A DNA stretch of 64,000 bases from Clostridium sulfidigenes (GTDB lineage: Bacteria; Bacillota; Clostridia; Clostridiales; Clostridiaceae). Under the pieces are notes generated by a model. The model made no database searches, was not told the DNA's origin, and saw only the letters and a program-made list of their open reading frames with translations. Location: the NCBI RefSeq assembly GCF_000732635.1, contig NZ_JPMD01000014.1, positions 1-64,000 on the forward strand, read 5' to 3'. A program made the translations under genes and the position numbers. Positions within the stretch are counted from its first letter, which is position 1. Every line of letters begins with the position of its first letter. Below are positions 30,980 to 40,133 of this stretch, piece by piece.

Positions 30980-32995
30980 CTATTCCTTAAAAACCTCTAT
31001 AAGCCCATTGGTTACAAGGACATCAAAGTCAAATTTTCTCTCCAAATCAGAGAATTTAATAGAGATATTACTTTCTTCTAAGGCTGTTATTGTTCCTGTT
31101 CCATAGAATTTATGGGTTACAGTTGTTCCAACCTTAAATTTAACTCTTTCTAGTATCTCTTCTTCTAACTGGCACTCACATAGAAATTGAGATTTATTTT
31201 TCTTTTCACCTCTTATAAATTGGGGGAAAAGAAATATTAAGTTGTTAATAGCTCTAGTAACGCCCACATAGAATAGTCGTCTCTCTTCCTCTATATCATT
31301 ATTCTTATAGGGAATAGCTCCATCTACTGTGTTAATCATAAATACCGTATCAAATTCCATTCCTTTAACACCGTGAATAGTACTAAGAATTACGCCTTCA
31401 TTTTTATCCTTATTTCTAGAGCTAGCTTTCTTTGTCTCCTCTTCTACAGTATTTACATGTTCTAAGAAGTCTTTAATAGTTTTAAACCCCTTCACGCTTT
31501 CTTTAAACTCATTTAACACATTTTCTAGATCTTCTATGGAAAATTTATATTTCTGTGCATATTCCACTAGATGTTTATGATACATCAAGTCTCCTATAAT
31601 AAATTCTACGGCAGAAGGTAGTGAAATTCTATTTAAGCTAGAAATATCCCTTTCAAGTTTATCTAATATTTTTAATTGAAACACTGGAGTACTATCTAAG
31701 TTTTTTAATTTAGTAAAGATACTGCCTAAGCTATTGCTCTTTTTAACTTCTTCTATACTATTTTTACTTATATACCTATAGGGTTTATTTATTATTCTAG
31801 TAAAGCTATCCATGCTTAGAGGATATATGCTTAACTTTAGATAAGCTAATATGTCTTGGCATATGAAGTGAGAGAAAAAATTATATTGTCTATCTAGCAA
31901 GGTAAAGGGAATTTTCTTTCTAATAAAACTATCAATTATACTTCTACTTTCTATATTAGTTCTATAAAGCACTGCAAAGTTATTAAAGTTATTATCTTCA
32001 CTTTCCTTTACCTTGAGAATATAATCACTTATATATGTACCTTGAGCTGTTTCATCACGAACCCCTTGAGCTTTTATTATTCCATCATCAGTTTTGTTGG
32101 CTCTGATATCCTTTGAGGTTCTAATCTTATTATTTTTTATAGACTTCATTGATAATCTTACTATATTCTGCTTTGACCTATAATTTGTAGATAGATATAA
32201 GGTTTTACCTTGTTTAAATATATCTTTAAAGTTTACTATATAGGTTGGATTAGCTCCTCTAAAACTATATATGCATTGGTCCTCATCCCCTACTACAAAT
32301 AAGTTATTTCCCTTATTTAAAAGCTTTAATATGTCCACTTGTACATCATCACTATCTTGAAATTCATCAACTAATATATGTTTAAATTGATTTTGATATG
32401 AATTTAATATGGCACTATTCTTAATAAATAAATCTCTACACATTAACTGTAGATCTTCAAAGTCAAGGAGGGATTTTTCCTTTTTATAGGATTCATAGAA
32501 ATTTACACAGTTTTTTAAAAGTTCTTTATCGATTTGATTATTTCCATCTCTATTATATTCTCCCTTGCATTTATAGATAGATATGGCATTTACATATTCC
32601 TTAACTCTATCTTCACTAACATCCTCCACATAGGCAGTTAAAAAGTTTTTTACTACTTTATAACTTTCAAAGGGCTCTATTATATTAATTTCTCCATAAT
32701 AGGATTTTAGTATTTTATAGCAAAGTCCATGAAAGGTTCCAAAGAAAGGACTTACCTTATTTTTATCTATGGCTAGGAACCTATTTCTCATATTAGTTGC
32801 TGCTGCCTTGGTGAAGGTTATTATAACTATATTTTTAGGTGATATGTTTTTATGATTTATAAGCTCATAAACTCTATTTACAATAACTACAGTTTTCCCA
32901 CTTCCGGGACCTGCACTGACTATTATATTTTCATTTGTACAGTTAATGGCTGTTAACTGTTCTTCACTTAAAGTGTTATTTTTGTTTCTTATCAT
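30980..32995 (-). CDS. UvrD/PcrA-family ATP-dependent DNA helicase
   Basis: Superfamily 1A helicase of 671 residues. Motifs: SAGPGSGKTVVIVNR (Walker A), ITFTKAAATNMRNR (Ia), LVDEFQDSDD (II), VVGDEDQCIYSFRGA (III), LYLSTNYRS (IV), ILSTIHGVKGMEFDTVFM (V) and EERRLFYVGVTRAINN (VI). It is shorter than PcrA (about 730) and ends with a beta-rich GTTVTHKFYGTGTITALEE domain, which resembles the Tudor-like end of UvrD proteins. The likely role is DNA repair or clearing of replication blocks. Transcribed alone. Confidence 0.9.
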   Translation of the reverse strand: MIRNKNNTLSEEQLTAINCTNENIIVSAGPGSGKTVVIVNRVYELINHKNISPKNIVIITFTKAAATNMRNRFLAIDKNKVSPFFGTFHGLCYKILKSYYGEINIIEPFESYKVVKNFLTAYVEDVSEDRVKEYVNAISIYKCKGEYNRDGNNQIDKELLKNCVNFYESYKKEKSLLDFEDLQLMCRDLFIKNSAILNSYQNQFKHILVDEFQDSDDVQVDILKLLNKGNNLFVVGDEDQCIYSFRGANPTYIVNFKDIFKQGKTLYLSTNYRSKQNIVRLSMKSIKNNKIRTSKDIRANKTDDGIIKAQGVRDETAQGTYISDYILKVKESEDNNFNNFAVLYRTNIESRSIIDSFIRKKIPFTLLDRQYNFFSHFICQDILAYLKLSIYPLSMDSFTRIINKPYRYISKNSIEEVKKSNSLGSIFTKLKNLDSTPVFQLKILDKLERDISSLNRISLPSAVEFIIGDLMYHKHLVEYAQKYKFSIEDLENVLNEFKESVKGFKTIKDFLEHVNTVEEETKKASSRNKDKNEGVILSTIHGVKGMEFDTVFMINTVDGAIPYKNNDIEEERRLFYVGVTRAINNLIFLFPQFIRGEKKNKSQFLCECQLEEEILERVKFKVGTTVTHKFYGTGTITALEESNISIKFSDLERKFDFDVLVTNGLIEVFKE

Positions 32996-33133
32996 AATAT
33001 AAATCTTTCCTTTTACATACTTTCAATTTAATAATATTACCATATTATTTGTCCATATACTATAGAAATGAAAGTTTTCTTATGGTACGATATATAGGAT
33101 GTAAATGTTAACCTATGGAGATTTTATAAAATT

Positions 33134-33263
33134 TTATCCGATGACTACCAGCTCTAATACTCTCATCTTCTTTAAAGTGGGAGTAAAGAGCTGATACGTC
33201 CCTGGATAACGATTTCTAAGCTTCAGTGGGAGTAAAAAACTCCCCCTGAAGCAAATAACTCTG
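33134..33263 (+). repeat. Dispersed structured repeat, copy 2 (with extra apical hairpin)
   Basis: TTATCC (33134) pairs with GGATAA (33204-33209). CAGCTCT/AGAGCTG and ACTCTCA/TGGGAGT are nested inside, the latter with a T.G pair. In the second stem the tip is replaced by a longer hairpin, CTTCAGTGGGAG...CTCCCCCTGAAG (33221-33251). It ends 33 bases before the pncB start, in the pncB sense direction, so it would lie in the pncB leader if transcribed from upstream. Confidence 0.85.
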
Positions 33264-33295
33264 TTTATGGTTTATATAAGTGAGGAGAACTAAAA

Positions 33296-34774
33296 ATGGA
33301 TACAATTACTAGACTTGACCTAAGAAGCCAAAGAAATCTTACCATGTTAGTAGATTTTTATGAGCTTACAATGGCTAATGGTTATTTAAATACGGAAGCA
33401 GATGATACCATAGCTTATTTTGACATGTTTTTTAGGAAAATTCCTGATGGTGGTGGCTACTGCATAATGGCAGGAGTTCAACAATTGATTGAATATTTAA
33501 CTAATCTTAAGTTTACTGATGAAGATATAGAATATCTAAGAAGTAAAGCTATATTTAGTAAAGAATTTTTAAATTATTTAGCTAACTTTAAGTTTAGTTG
33601 TGATGTATGGGCTATTCCAGAAGGTACCCCAGTATTCCCTAATGAACCACTTGTAACTGTAAGGGGTCCAGTGATGGAAGCTCAGTTTATAGAAACTATG
33701 ATACTACTAACAATAAATCATCAAACTCTAATTGCTACTAAAGCTGCAAGAATTTGTGAAGCTGCTAGTGGTAGACCTGTAATGGAGTTTGGTTCTAGAC
33801 GAGCTCAAGGCTATGATGGTGCCTTGTATGGAGCTAGAGCTGCAATTATTGGTGGATGTAATGCTACTGCTTGTACTATGGCAGATGAATTATTCAATGT
33901 GCCTGTAACTGGAACTATGGCACACTCTTGGATTCAGCTTTTTGATAGTGAATATGAAGCTTTTGCTGCATGGGCTAAAACTTATCCAGATAATACTGTA
34001 CTTTTAGTAGATACATATAATGTTCTAAAATCAGGTATTCCAAATGCTATAAAGGTTTTTGATGAAATCTTAAAACCTATGGGTAAAAGACCTAAGGCTG
34101 TAAGAATTGATAGTGGCGATATTGCATATCTTTCTATAGAAACTAGAAAAATGCTAGATGAAGCTGGCTATGAGGATGTAAAAATCACAATTTCAAATTC
34201 CTTAGATGAATTTATAATTAAAGCTGTTCTTGAAAATGGTGCTAAAATAGATAGTTTTGGTGTTGGTGAAAGATTGATCACTGCAAGAAGTGAGCCTGTA
34301 TTTGGTGGCGTTTATAAGCTTGTTGCTATAGAAAAAAATGGAACCATTATCCCTAAAATTAAGATAAGTGAAAATGTAGAAAAAATCACAAATCCAGGGT
34401 TTAAATCTCTTTATAGAGTTTATGATAAGAAAACAAATAAAGCTATTGCAGATTTAATTGCTTTAAATGATGAGAATTTTGATAATAACAAGCCTTTGCA
34501 GTTGTTTGACCCTAACTACACTTGGAAGAAAAAAAGAATTAAAAATTATAATATAAAAAATCTCATGGTACAAATATTTGATAAGGGTAAATGTACTTAC
34601 GAAAGTCCTTCTGTAATGGAGATAAGAGAATTTTGTGGTAAGGAAAAAGCTAGTCTATGGTCAGAGATAAGAAGATTACAAAATCCTCATCAATACTATA
34701 TAGACTTATCTAAAAACTTATGGAATTTAAAAGAATCATTATTACACGAATACTCTTCAATATATGAAGAATAA
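33296..34774 (+). CDS. pncB: Nicotinate phosphoribosyltransferase
   Basis: A 492-residue enzyme that joins nicotinate to PRPP in NAD salvage. Family hallmarks are LLVDFYELTMANGY-like LVDFYELTMANGYL near the start, FGSRRAQGYDGAL, GTMAHSWIQLFDSE (the phospho-His region), and IDSGDIAYLS with FGVGERLITARSEP. The length matches the longer Gram-positive form. The ATG follows GTGAGGAGAACTAAAA. The structured repeat copy 2 sits in its presumed leader. A HesB-like gene follows by 35 bases on the same strand. Confidence 0.95.
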   Translation: MDTITRLDLRSQRNLTMLVDFYELTMANGYLNTEADDTIAYFDMFFRKIPDGGGYCIMAGVQQLIEYLTNLKFTDEDIEYLRSKAIFSKEFLNYLANFKFSCDVWAIPEGTPVFPNEPLVTVRGPVMEAQFIETMILLTINHQTLIATKAARICEAASGRPVMEFGSRRAQGYDGALYGARAAIIGGCNATACTMADELFNVPVTGTMAHSWIQLFDSEYEAFAAWAKTYPDNTVLLVDTYNVLKSGIPNAIKVFDEILKPMGKRPKAVRIDSGDIAYLSIETRKMLDEAGYEDVKITISNSLDEFIIKAVLENGAKIDSFGVGERLITARSEPVFGGVYKLVAIEKNGTIIPKIKISENVEKITNPGFKSLYRVYDKKTNKAIADLIALNDENFDNNKPLQLFDPNYTWKKKRIKNYNIKNLMVQIFDKGKCTYESPSVMEIREFCGKEKASLWSEIRRLQNPHQYYIDLSKNLWNLKESLLHEYSSIYEE

Positions 34775-34809
34775 TATTAATATACTATCTATGAAGGGTA
34801 TGATATCTA

Positions 34810-35187
34810 TTGAATAAGAAACTTAAAATAAAAATTTCTAATGATGCCTTTGATTTTATTATTAAACTACTGGAATTTCATGATGAATATGATTGTATAG
34901 CATTAAAAGAACCTGAAAATGGTGGATGTTGTAAAAATTCTAAGGTTGATATAATTTTAGATAATACCATTAACTACAATGTTATTGAAGATATACAGGG
35001 GTTAAATATTGCTTATAGTGAAGATTTATCTAGTAACTTTAATGAAATAATTATTGTACTGAAGAAAGATTCTCTCTACCTAAAGGCAACACCTTCGTTT
35101 ACTAATAAATCTAAGGGATGCGGTGGATGTGGATCAAAGTCAAAGGATTGCACATCATGTTCAGGATGTAGCATGAAATCAAAATAG
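34810..35187 (+). CDS. HesB/IscA-like protein with cysteine-rich tail
   Basis: A 125-residue protein. Residues 1-100 resemble the HesB-like fold (KIKISNDAFDFIIKLLEF ... LNIAYSEDLSSNF), with NGGCC in the middle. The last 25 residues are cysteine-rich: GCGGCGSKSKDC then SCSGCSM. The usual A-type carrier C-G-C end is replaced by this longer cluster, so metal or Fe-S binding is likely but the type is unknown. The start is TTG at 34810; the site upstream (GAAGGG) is weak and far. It follows pncB, probably in the same transcript. Confidence 0.65.
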   Translation: MNKKLKIKISNDAFDFIIKLLEFHDEYDCIALKEPENGGCCKNSKVDIILDNTINYNVIEDIQGLNIAYSEDLSSNFNEIIIVLKKDSLYLKATPSFTNKSKGCGGCGSKSKDCTSCSGCSMKSK

Positions 35188-35194
35188 TTAATAA

Positions 35195-35224
35195 AAAATC
35201 TCCTAGCCTAGGCTAGGAGATTTA
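35195..35224 (+). terminator. Terminator after pncB and HesB-like gene
   Basis: Palindrome AAATCTCCTAGC and GCTAGGAGATTT around CTAG, then T-rich sequence. Nine bases after the HesB-like stop. Confidence 0.85.
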
Positions 35225-35329
35225 TATGTTTACTGAAATATACTAAATAACACACTTGGATTAGTTTAATTTGGTTGGAGTTTAATATAGATATTATGTT
35301 ATAAAAAATCCATATTAAAAACAATTTAA

Positions 35330-35542
35330 TTATAAGTAGCTGTCTTTGTATAAAAGAGATATAGGCAACGACTTATCCTCCTTGTACAAATCATAATCAT
35401 AGAGATTTTTTATTTTGCTCCCCTTGCTGCTAAGCTCTTTAAAGGGGCACTTATTATTATTTTCAGCCCAATTATAAAGGGCACAGTCCTTTGAACACTC
35501 TACATACTCATCATAAGTTGATAAAAAATCACACTTAACCAA
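35330..35542 (-). CDS. Small four-cysteine protein, unknown
   Basis: About 70 residues from the TTG at 35542, which has GGGGGTG six bases upstream; the frame extends upstream but without a better site. Cysteines at 4, 16, 20 and 32 are spaced C-x11-C-x3-C-x11-C, compatible with a zinc or Fe-S site. The rest is polar. I do not recognise the family, and there is no operon partner. Confidence 0.5.
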   Translation of the reverse strand: MVKCDFLSTYDEYVECSKDCALYNWAENNNKCPFKELSSKGSKIKNLYDYDLYKEDKSLPISLLYKDSYL

Positions 35543-35735
35543 GCATACCACCCCCAATAAATACACATTTAATACCCTAAATTATAAATGAGAATTTTCA
35601 CAAAATAAAGTATTTTTAGTGGATTTATTGAGAGGTTTTCTATATTTAAGAATTTTCGAATATATTTAAAATATAATTATAATATTTTAAAAAATGATGG
35701 AGTTGTACTACAATTACTAAAATATATATATAAAT

Positions 35736-36335
35736 TTATCCTATGAAAACTACACTTATGTCAATACTTATATTTTTATGTCCTACATTTCTTTGAGTAT
35801 TATGGATATCCAAGCTATTATTTTCTTTTTTTGCTATATGATTTTTAAGGTTAATAATCTTTTCACTATCAATATTCATTATTTTTTCATATATAGGAAG
35901 TAGCTCATTAGGAATCTTATTATTTAAGCCTATATTAATGACTGCTATTTTTTTTATTCCATAAATACAACTTAACAAATCTTCATTGTCAGTGATATAA
36001 TGAGAAAATTCAGTAAACTCGTCCAATAAGTGGCTACAACCATATAAATCTAGTTGGGATATAGTTGAGGATCTTTTTTTGCCCTCTTTGAAATCTAAAG
36101 CCCCTACTTCTTTGTTTAATATGGTACCACCTTTTTCTATGACAGCTTTTTCTAAGTTTAAATCATTTAACTCTAAACAATCATCTATTCTTACTTGAGT
36201 TCCAATATCTATATGATACATAATAAAATTTTTAGCTTCTTCCTTAGATCTGACAAGAATACTGTGAATACCAATTTCCTCAAGTTTATTCATCATATCT
36301 TGTATTAATATGCTTACAGAAGTTCTATTTACCAT
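35736..36335 (-). CDS. Possible LUD-domain (LutC/DUF162-like) protein
   Basis: A 199-residue protein. The layout helix-rich start, GTQVRIDDCLELNDLNLE, then IKKIAVINIGLNNKIPNELL resembles the LUD fold of lactate-utilisation proteins, where a similar V-(x)-V-G-x-N-K-I-(V)-P segment occurs. The usual GNR motif is absent, so the call is weak. No LutA/LutB genes are nearby. The ATG follows AGGAGGTGTAATATGT. Confidence 0.45.
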   Translation of the reverse strand: MVNRTSVSILIQDMMNKLEEIGIHSILVRSKEEAKNFIMYHIDIGTQVRIDDCLELNDLNLEKAVIEKGGTILNKEVGALDFKEGKKRSSTISQLDLYGCSHLLDEFTEFSHYITDNEDLLSCIYGIKKIAVINIGLNNKIPNELLPIYEKIMNIDSEKIINLKNHIAKKENNSLDIHNTQRNVGHKNISIDISVVFIG

Positions 36336-36396
36336 ACATATTACACCTCCTAAGGCAGTTAAATATTTTCTTTACTTATTTATATGGATGTAATTA

Positions 36397-37008
36397 CTAT
36401 TTTATGATATCAATGAAAGATTTTATAATATGAGCTGTAAAACCCCAAATTACATAATTATTCCACTGATAAAAGTATTCATCTAATACCCCCTTTGAAA
36501 ATTTATAATCCTTACCTCCGTTTATTAAATGAAAGGGAAATCCATCTTGATTTATTGGGCCAATATCCATTTTATATAGTAATGGTTCTGTATCAATAAA
36601 AAATTTTATTGGTACCTTAAATATATGATCAACTTCACTTGTATTAAACTTAATATTATTTGTATTAAGTTTAGCGATATAGGGACGCATTATCATGAGG
36701 TATGGTGATAAGAAATAATCCATTTCACCAATAACTTCAAAATCTTCTTTTTTAATATTCATCTCTTCCATGGTTTCTCTTATTGCAGCATCTCTAAAAG
36801 ACTCTCCTTCTTCAACCTTTCCACCAGGTAGACAAACATCTCCAGGCTGACTATTTAATTTTTTAGCTCTAACTTGAAAAATTATATAAACCTCATCGTC
36901 TATAACCTGTAAAAGAATCATCACTGCTGCTTTTTTCATAGGTTGTATAGATGTGGACTCCCTATCTTTAAAAATATCATTTATTCTATCAATATTTATA
37001 TTTGTCAT
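36397..37008 (-). CDS. Nudix hydrolase, CoA-pyrophosphatase-like
   Basis: About 203 residues from the ATG at 37008 (AAGGAG ten bases upstream). The segment VRAKKLNSQPGDVCLPGG followed by the Nudix box (G63, E69, R77-E78, E81-E82) matches the NudL/CoA pyrophosphatase group, which has the R-x-x-x-x-x-x-x-P-G-(E/D)-V-x-x-P-G-G signature. The box Gly after EE is replaced by Asn. Likely cleaves CoA or a similar nucleotide. Transcribed alone, divergent from the carboxypeptidase gene. Confidence 0.8.
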   Translation of the reverse strand: MTNINIDRINDIFKDRESTSIQPMKKAAVMILLQVIDDEVYIIFQVRAKKLNSQPGDVCLPGGKVEEGESFRDAAIRETMEEMNIKKEDFEVIGEMDYFLSPYLMIMRPYIAKLNTNNIKFNTSEVDHIFKVPIKFFIDTEPLLYKMDIGPINQDGFPFHLINGGKDYKFSKGVLDEYFYQWNNYVIWGFTAHIIKSFIDIIK

Positions 37009-37106
37009 CAGTTCACTGCTCCTTCTAAATATCTTATATATAGCATACCACAATATTAGATAATAAAAATATAACATATTATTAATAACATATTTTTTCT
37101 TTGTCC

Positions 37107-37135
37107 TTGTTGAAAATTACAGTAAATGTTATACT
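37107..37135 (+). promoter_or_regulatory. Possible sigma-A promoter of the D-Ala-D-Ala carboxypeptidase gene
   Basis: TTGTTG (37107-37112) and TATACT (37130-37135) are 17 bp apart, about 50 bp before the GTG start. The -35 match is partial. Confidence 0.45.
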
Positions 37136-37182
37136 AGATAGGACTTATTTAATTCTAAAATATAAAATTGGAGAGATGACTT

Positions 37183-38436
37183 GTGAAAAAGAGAATTTTA
37201 TCATTATGGGTATTTTTTACTTTAGTATTTACCTTTTCTTTCTCAACTATAGCCATTGCAGAAACTCAACCTGAAATCGTTGGTACTTCTGCTATTGTTA
37301 TGGACTTAGAAACAAAGGAAATAATCTATTCTAAAAATATCGATGAAAAGAAACAACCAGCGAGTATTACTAAGCTGATGACTGCTTTACTATTAGCTGA
37401 AAATAAAAGTAAAACCGATTTACTTACTTATCCAGCTGCAGCCTTAAAAGAAGAGCCTTATTCTTATGGACTTAATGTTCATCCAGTAACTCCTGGAGAT
37501 ACATTTACCGGTAAAGATGCTATGGACATACTACTTCTTTATTCAGGTAATGATATTGCTTATATGGTTGCTGAAAATGTTGGTGGAACAAAGGAAAAGT
37601 TCATTACAATGATGAATGAAAAAGCTAAAGCTTTAGGTATGACCAATACTAATTTTGTAACACCTAATGGCCTTGATGATAACACTGATGATCACTATAC
37701 TACAGCATATGATTTATCCCTATTATTAAATGCAGCTTACGGTAATGAGTGGATTAGAGAAACTATGTCTAAAAAGGAATCAGAAGTAAAATCTACTAAT
37801 GGACCATCATCAATAGTTGAAAATAGAAATAAACTTATAGGTGTAGACGGAAACATTGGTGGAAAAACTGGTTATACAGAAAAGTCTGGAAGATGCTTAG
37901 CAGCTTTATATCAAAGGAATGGACATACTTTAGCAACGGTGGTATTAGGCTCAGATTATAATTTTCCAGTAGACACTCAGGTTTTTGAAGATACTACAAA
38001 CCTAGCCAATTATGGCTTCAATGCAGAAAAAGAAGTCTTCAAAGCTAAGAACACTGAAATTTCAGAAGTTACTATGGAATATAAAATTTTACCTCTTATA
38101 GGACCTAAAAAAGCGATTAAAGTTCCAGTTACTATTCATGAGGATATTTCATTATATTCAACAGACTTAGAACCAGAATTTAATTCTGAAGTAGGTAAGA
38201 TAAATATTTGGACTTTAAGTAAAGATAAATCTATTGGTAAAGCTACTGTTAATATAAAGGGATATGAAAAACAATATGATATATATTCTGGACTATCCAA
38301 TATGGATATAATAAAAAGTAATATCCTTTATTATGTATTAGCTCTATTAGTATTAATAATAATAGCATCTTTAGTAATACTAATAATATCTAAAATAAAC
38401 AAAAAACGTAGAAAAAAAAAGAAATCGTATATATAG
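37183..38436 (+). CDS. D-alanyl-D-alanine carboxypeptidase (DacA/PBP5-type)
   Basis: Peptidase S11, 417 residues, a penicillin-binding enzyme that removes the terminal D-Ala from peptidoglycan. A signal peptide (cleavage about after A26) is followed by SITK (Ser61, Lys64), SGN (121-123) and KTG (228-230). A C-terminal beta domain leads to one membrane helix (about 385-405) and a Lys/Arg-rich end, so it is anchored at the C-terminus. The start is GTG at 37183 behind GGAGAG. Sporulation-specific relatives (DacF) exist; which one this is cannot be told. Confidence 0.93.
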   Translation: MKKRILSLWVFFTLVFTFSFSTIAIAETQPEIVGTSAIVMDLETKEIIYSKNIDEKKQPASITKLMTALLLAENKSKTDLLTYPAAALKEEPYSYGLNVHPVTPGDTFTGKDAMDILLLYSGNDIAYMVAENVGGTKEKFITMMNEKAKALGMTNTNFVTPNGLDDNTDDHYTTAYDLSLLLNAAYGNEWIRETMSKKESEVKSTNGPSSIVENRNKLIGVDGNIGGKTGYTEKSGRCLAALYQRNGHTLATVVLGSDYNFPVDTQVFEDTTNLANYGFNAEKEVFKAKNTEISEVTMEYKILPLIGPKKAIKVPVTIHEDISLYSTDLEPEFNSEVGKINIWTLSKDKSIGKATVNIKGYEKQYDIYSGLSNMDIIKSNILYYVLALLVLIIIASLVILIISKINKKRRKKKKSYI

Positions 38437-38444
38437 ATAGTTTT

Positions 38445-38487
38445 AAAGATTCCCTATGTTAATATTAATCATAGGGAATCTTTTTTT
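38445..38487 (+). terminator. Terminator of the carboxypeptidase gene
   Basis: Arms AAAGATTCCCTATG and CATAGGGAATCTTT with a run of seven T follow the stop by a few bases. Confidence 0.92.
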
Positions 38488-38647
38488 GTGTAAATATTTG
38501 TAATTCTACATTAATAGTTTTTTTCTATTTACTAATTAATTTTATATATTATAATAAGTTAAATTTAAATTTTAAACTATTTTATTTTATCATTCTCAAT
38601 TATGACAATGATACTTATGATTATTTTTGCGGTAAACACCTAAAATA

Positions 38648-39277
38648 CTAAATAAACTTTATAATGTCTTCAATTTTATCTATTATATAATCAGGATTAT
38701 GTGTTTTAATCTTTTCTATATTTAGTGCAGTATAATTTACTAGGCAAGTTTTTGCTCCTGCATTCTTTCCGCATAATATATCATTATGGCTATCTCCTAC
38801 CATTATAGTTTCACTAGGGTTCACCTTTAAGACTTCACAAGCTTTTAACACTGGTTCACCATCTGGCTTATGTTTCCTACTATCTTCTGGAGTAATTATT
38901 ACATCAAAATATTTCTCTAAGTCAAAACAATTAAGTCCTCTTAAAGCCGTTCCCCTTTTTTTAGATGTAACTATTGCTAATTTTAATCCTTTATCTTTTA
39001 GCTTTAATAGTCCATCTTCCACGTGATCATAAGATTTTATGTATTTATCATGGCAATTAAGACAGTATCTTATGTATTCATCAACTAATTCATCAGCTCT
39101 CTCTTTATCATATTCACTCAATACATCTTTAAGTGGTATACCAAAGGATTCTACAATTTCCTCCTTTCCTATATTTAATCCTAAATAATTATTTAATACA
39201 TAATTAAAGGAAGTTAATATTAATTCATTGGTATCTATTATTGTACCATCTAGGTCAAACAGTATTGCTTTAATCAT
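38648..39277 (-). CDS. HAD-superfamily phosphatase (PpaX/Gph-like)
   Basis: A 209-residue HAD hydrolase. FDLDGTIIDT gives the nucleophile Asp8 and acid Asp10; later motifs are VTSKKRGT (motif II), the Lys in RKHKPDGEPV and MVGDSHNDILCGKNAG (motif IV). A helical cap of PpaX/phosphoglycolate-phosphatase type is inserted after motif I. The substrate may be pyrophosphate or a small phosphate ester. It follows a SprT-like gene by six bases. Confidence 0.88.
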   Translation of the reverse strand: MIKAILFDLDGTIIDTNELILTSFNYVLNNYLGLNIGKEEIVESFGIPLKDVLSEYDKERADELVDEYIRYCLNCHDKYIKSYDHVEDGLLKLKDKGLKLAIVTSKKRGTALRGLNCFDLEKYFDVIITPEDSRKHKPDGEPVLKACEVLKVNPSETIMVGDSHNDILCGKNAGAKTCLVNYTALNIEKIKTHNPDYIIDKIEDIIKFI

Positions 39278-39283
39278 ATCTTT

Positions 39284-40015
39284 CTACTCCTTATTTATAA
39301 GTAATTTTAGCGGAATGTACCACTTTGAATAACTCAATCCATGGTTATCTCTATATGTACCCTTTATATCCTTCACCATCACTGTAGCTCTTTTATTAAT
39401 ATTGCTAATTATTCCTTCATAAAATATACCTTTGTATTTAAATTGAACAACTTGTCCTTTAACAAATGAGTTATTTATGGTCTTATTTAAGACATCTTTA
39501 CTCTTTAATATTTCATGATAACTACTTGTATGTCCAAATAAATTAAAGGCTATATTTTTAAATCTTTCACCTTTACAATTAGAGCTTCCATACTCACTAA
39601 ATTCTATGACATGGCAAAGCTCATGCTCTAAAATAAGCATAAGAGCTTCTAGTGCATCCTTAGCTTCTATTCCACATACAAATTTACTTCTATTATCTTC
39701 TATATATTCTTTTATGACTCTATTACTTATTCTAATCTCATAGGTACATTCTCTTCCTCTTTTTGAAAAGATAGTCTTTCCAGCACTTGAAGTCATCCTA
39801 TTGGATAAGGATACTTTAATACCCTTTGGTATAGCATTTACTAAATACCCCTTTAATACATAACCATCGTATATATTTATAAGGTTAGAAATATTTTCTA
39901 ATGTCAAAATATCTATAGAATTTAGCACATTAAGTTTACGTCTTCTGCAAAAATCTTTCTTTATAAAATCTCTCATATTCACTTTATCATTTTTGTTAAC
40001 TTCAGTGTCAATCAT
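39284..40015 (-). CDS. SprT-like zinc-metalloprotease-fold protein
   Basis: About 243 residues from the ATG at 40015. ILEHELCHVIEF (H131, E132, H135) is the HExxH zinc motif, with GHTSSYHE as the possible third-ligand region; this fits SprT-like proteins. The C-terminal 50 residues form a small beta domain (GQVVQFKYKGIFYEGIISN). The longer frame upstream would run through the terminator of the next gene and has no ribosome-binding site, so it was not used. Function may be DNA-protein or general proteolysis, but is unproven. Confidence 0.7.
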   Translation of the reverse strand: MIDTEVNKNDKVNMRDFIKKDFCRRRKLNVLNSIDILTLENISNLINIYDGYVLKGYLVNAIPKGIKVSLSNRMTSSAGKTIFSKRGRECTYEIRISNRVIKEYIEDNRSKFVCGIEAKDALEALMLILEHELCHVIEFSEYGSSNCKGERFKNIAFNLFGHTSSYHEILKSKDVLNKTINNSFVKGQVVQFKYKGIFYEGIISNINKRATVMVKDIKGTYRDNHGLSYSKWYIPLKLLINKE

Positions 40016-40060
40016 TAAGTATGTACTACCTTCCTTAAATAGATTTTTTCTATAAAAATA

Positions 40061-40094
40061 CTGAGCATGCATTATAATTATATTACATGCTCAG
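40061..40094 (-). terminator. Terminator of the VIT-VWA gene (GAGCATG type)
   Basis: Arms CTGAGCATG (40061-40069) and CATGCTCAG (40086-40094) with a T-rich tail on the minus strand. It shares arm sequence with hairpins at 52.2 and 60.1 kb. Confidence 0.85.
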
Positions 40095-40133
40095 CCCTTA
40101 TCTAATATTTAGAGCATTTTAACACAGACTAAC

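Noticed and set aside
39284-40072. Longer SprT-like protein starting at 40072
   Set aside because: That start lies inside the terminator hairpin of the upstream gene and has no ribosome-binding site.
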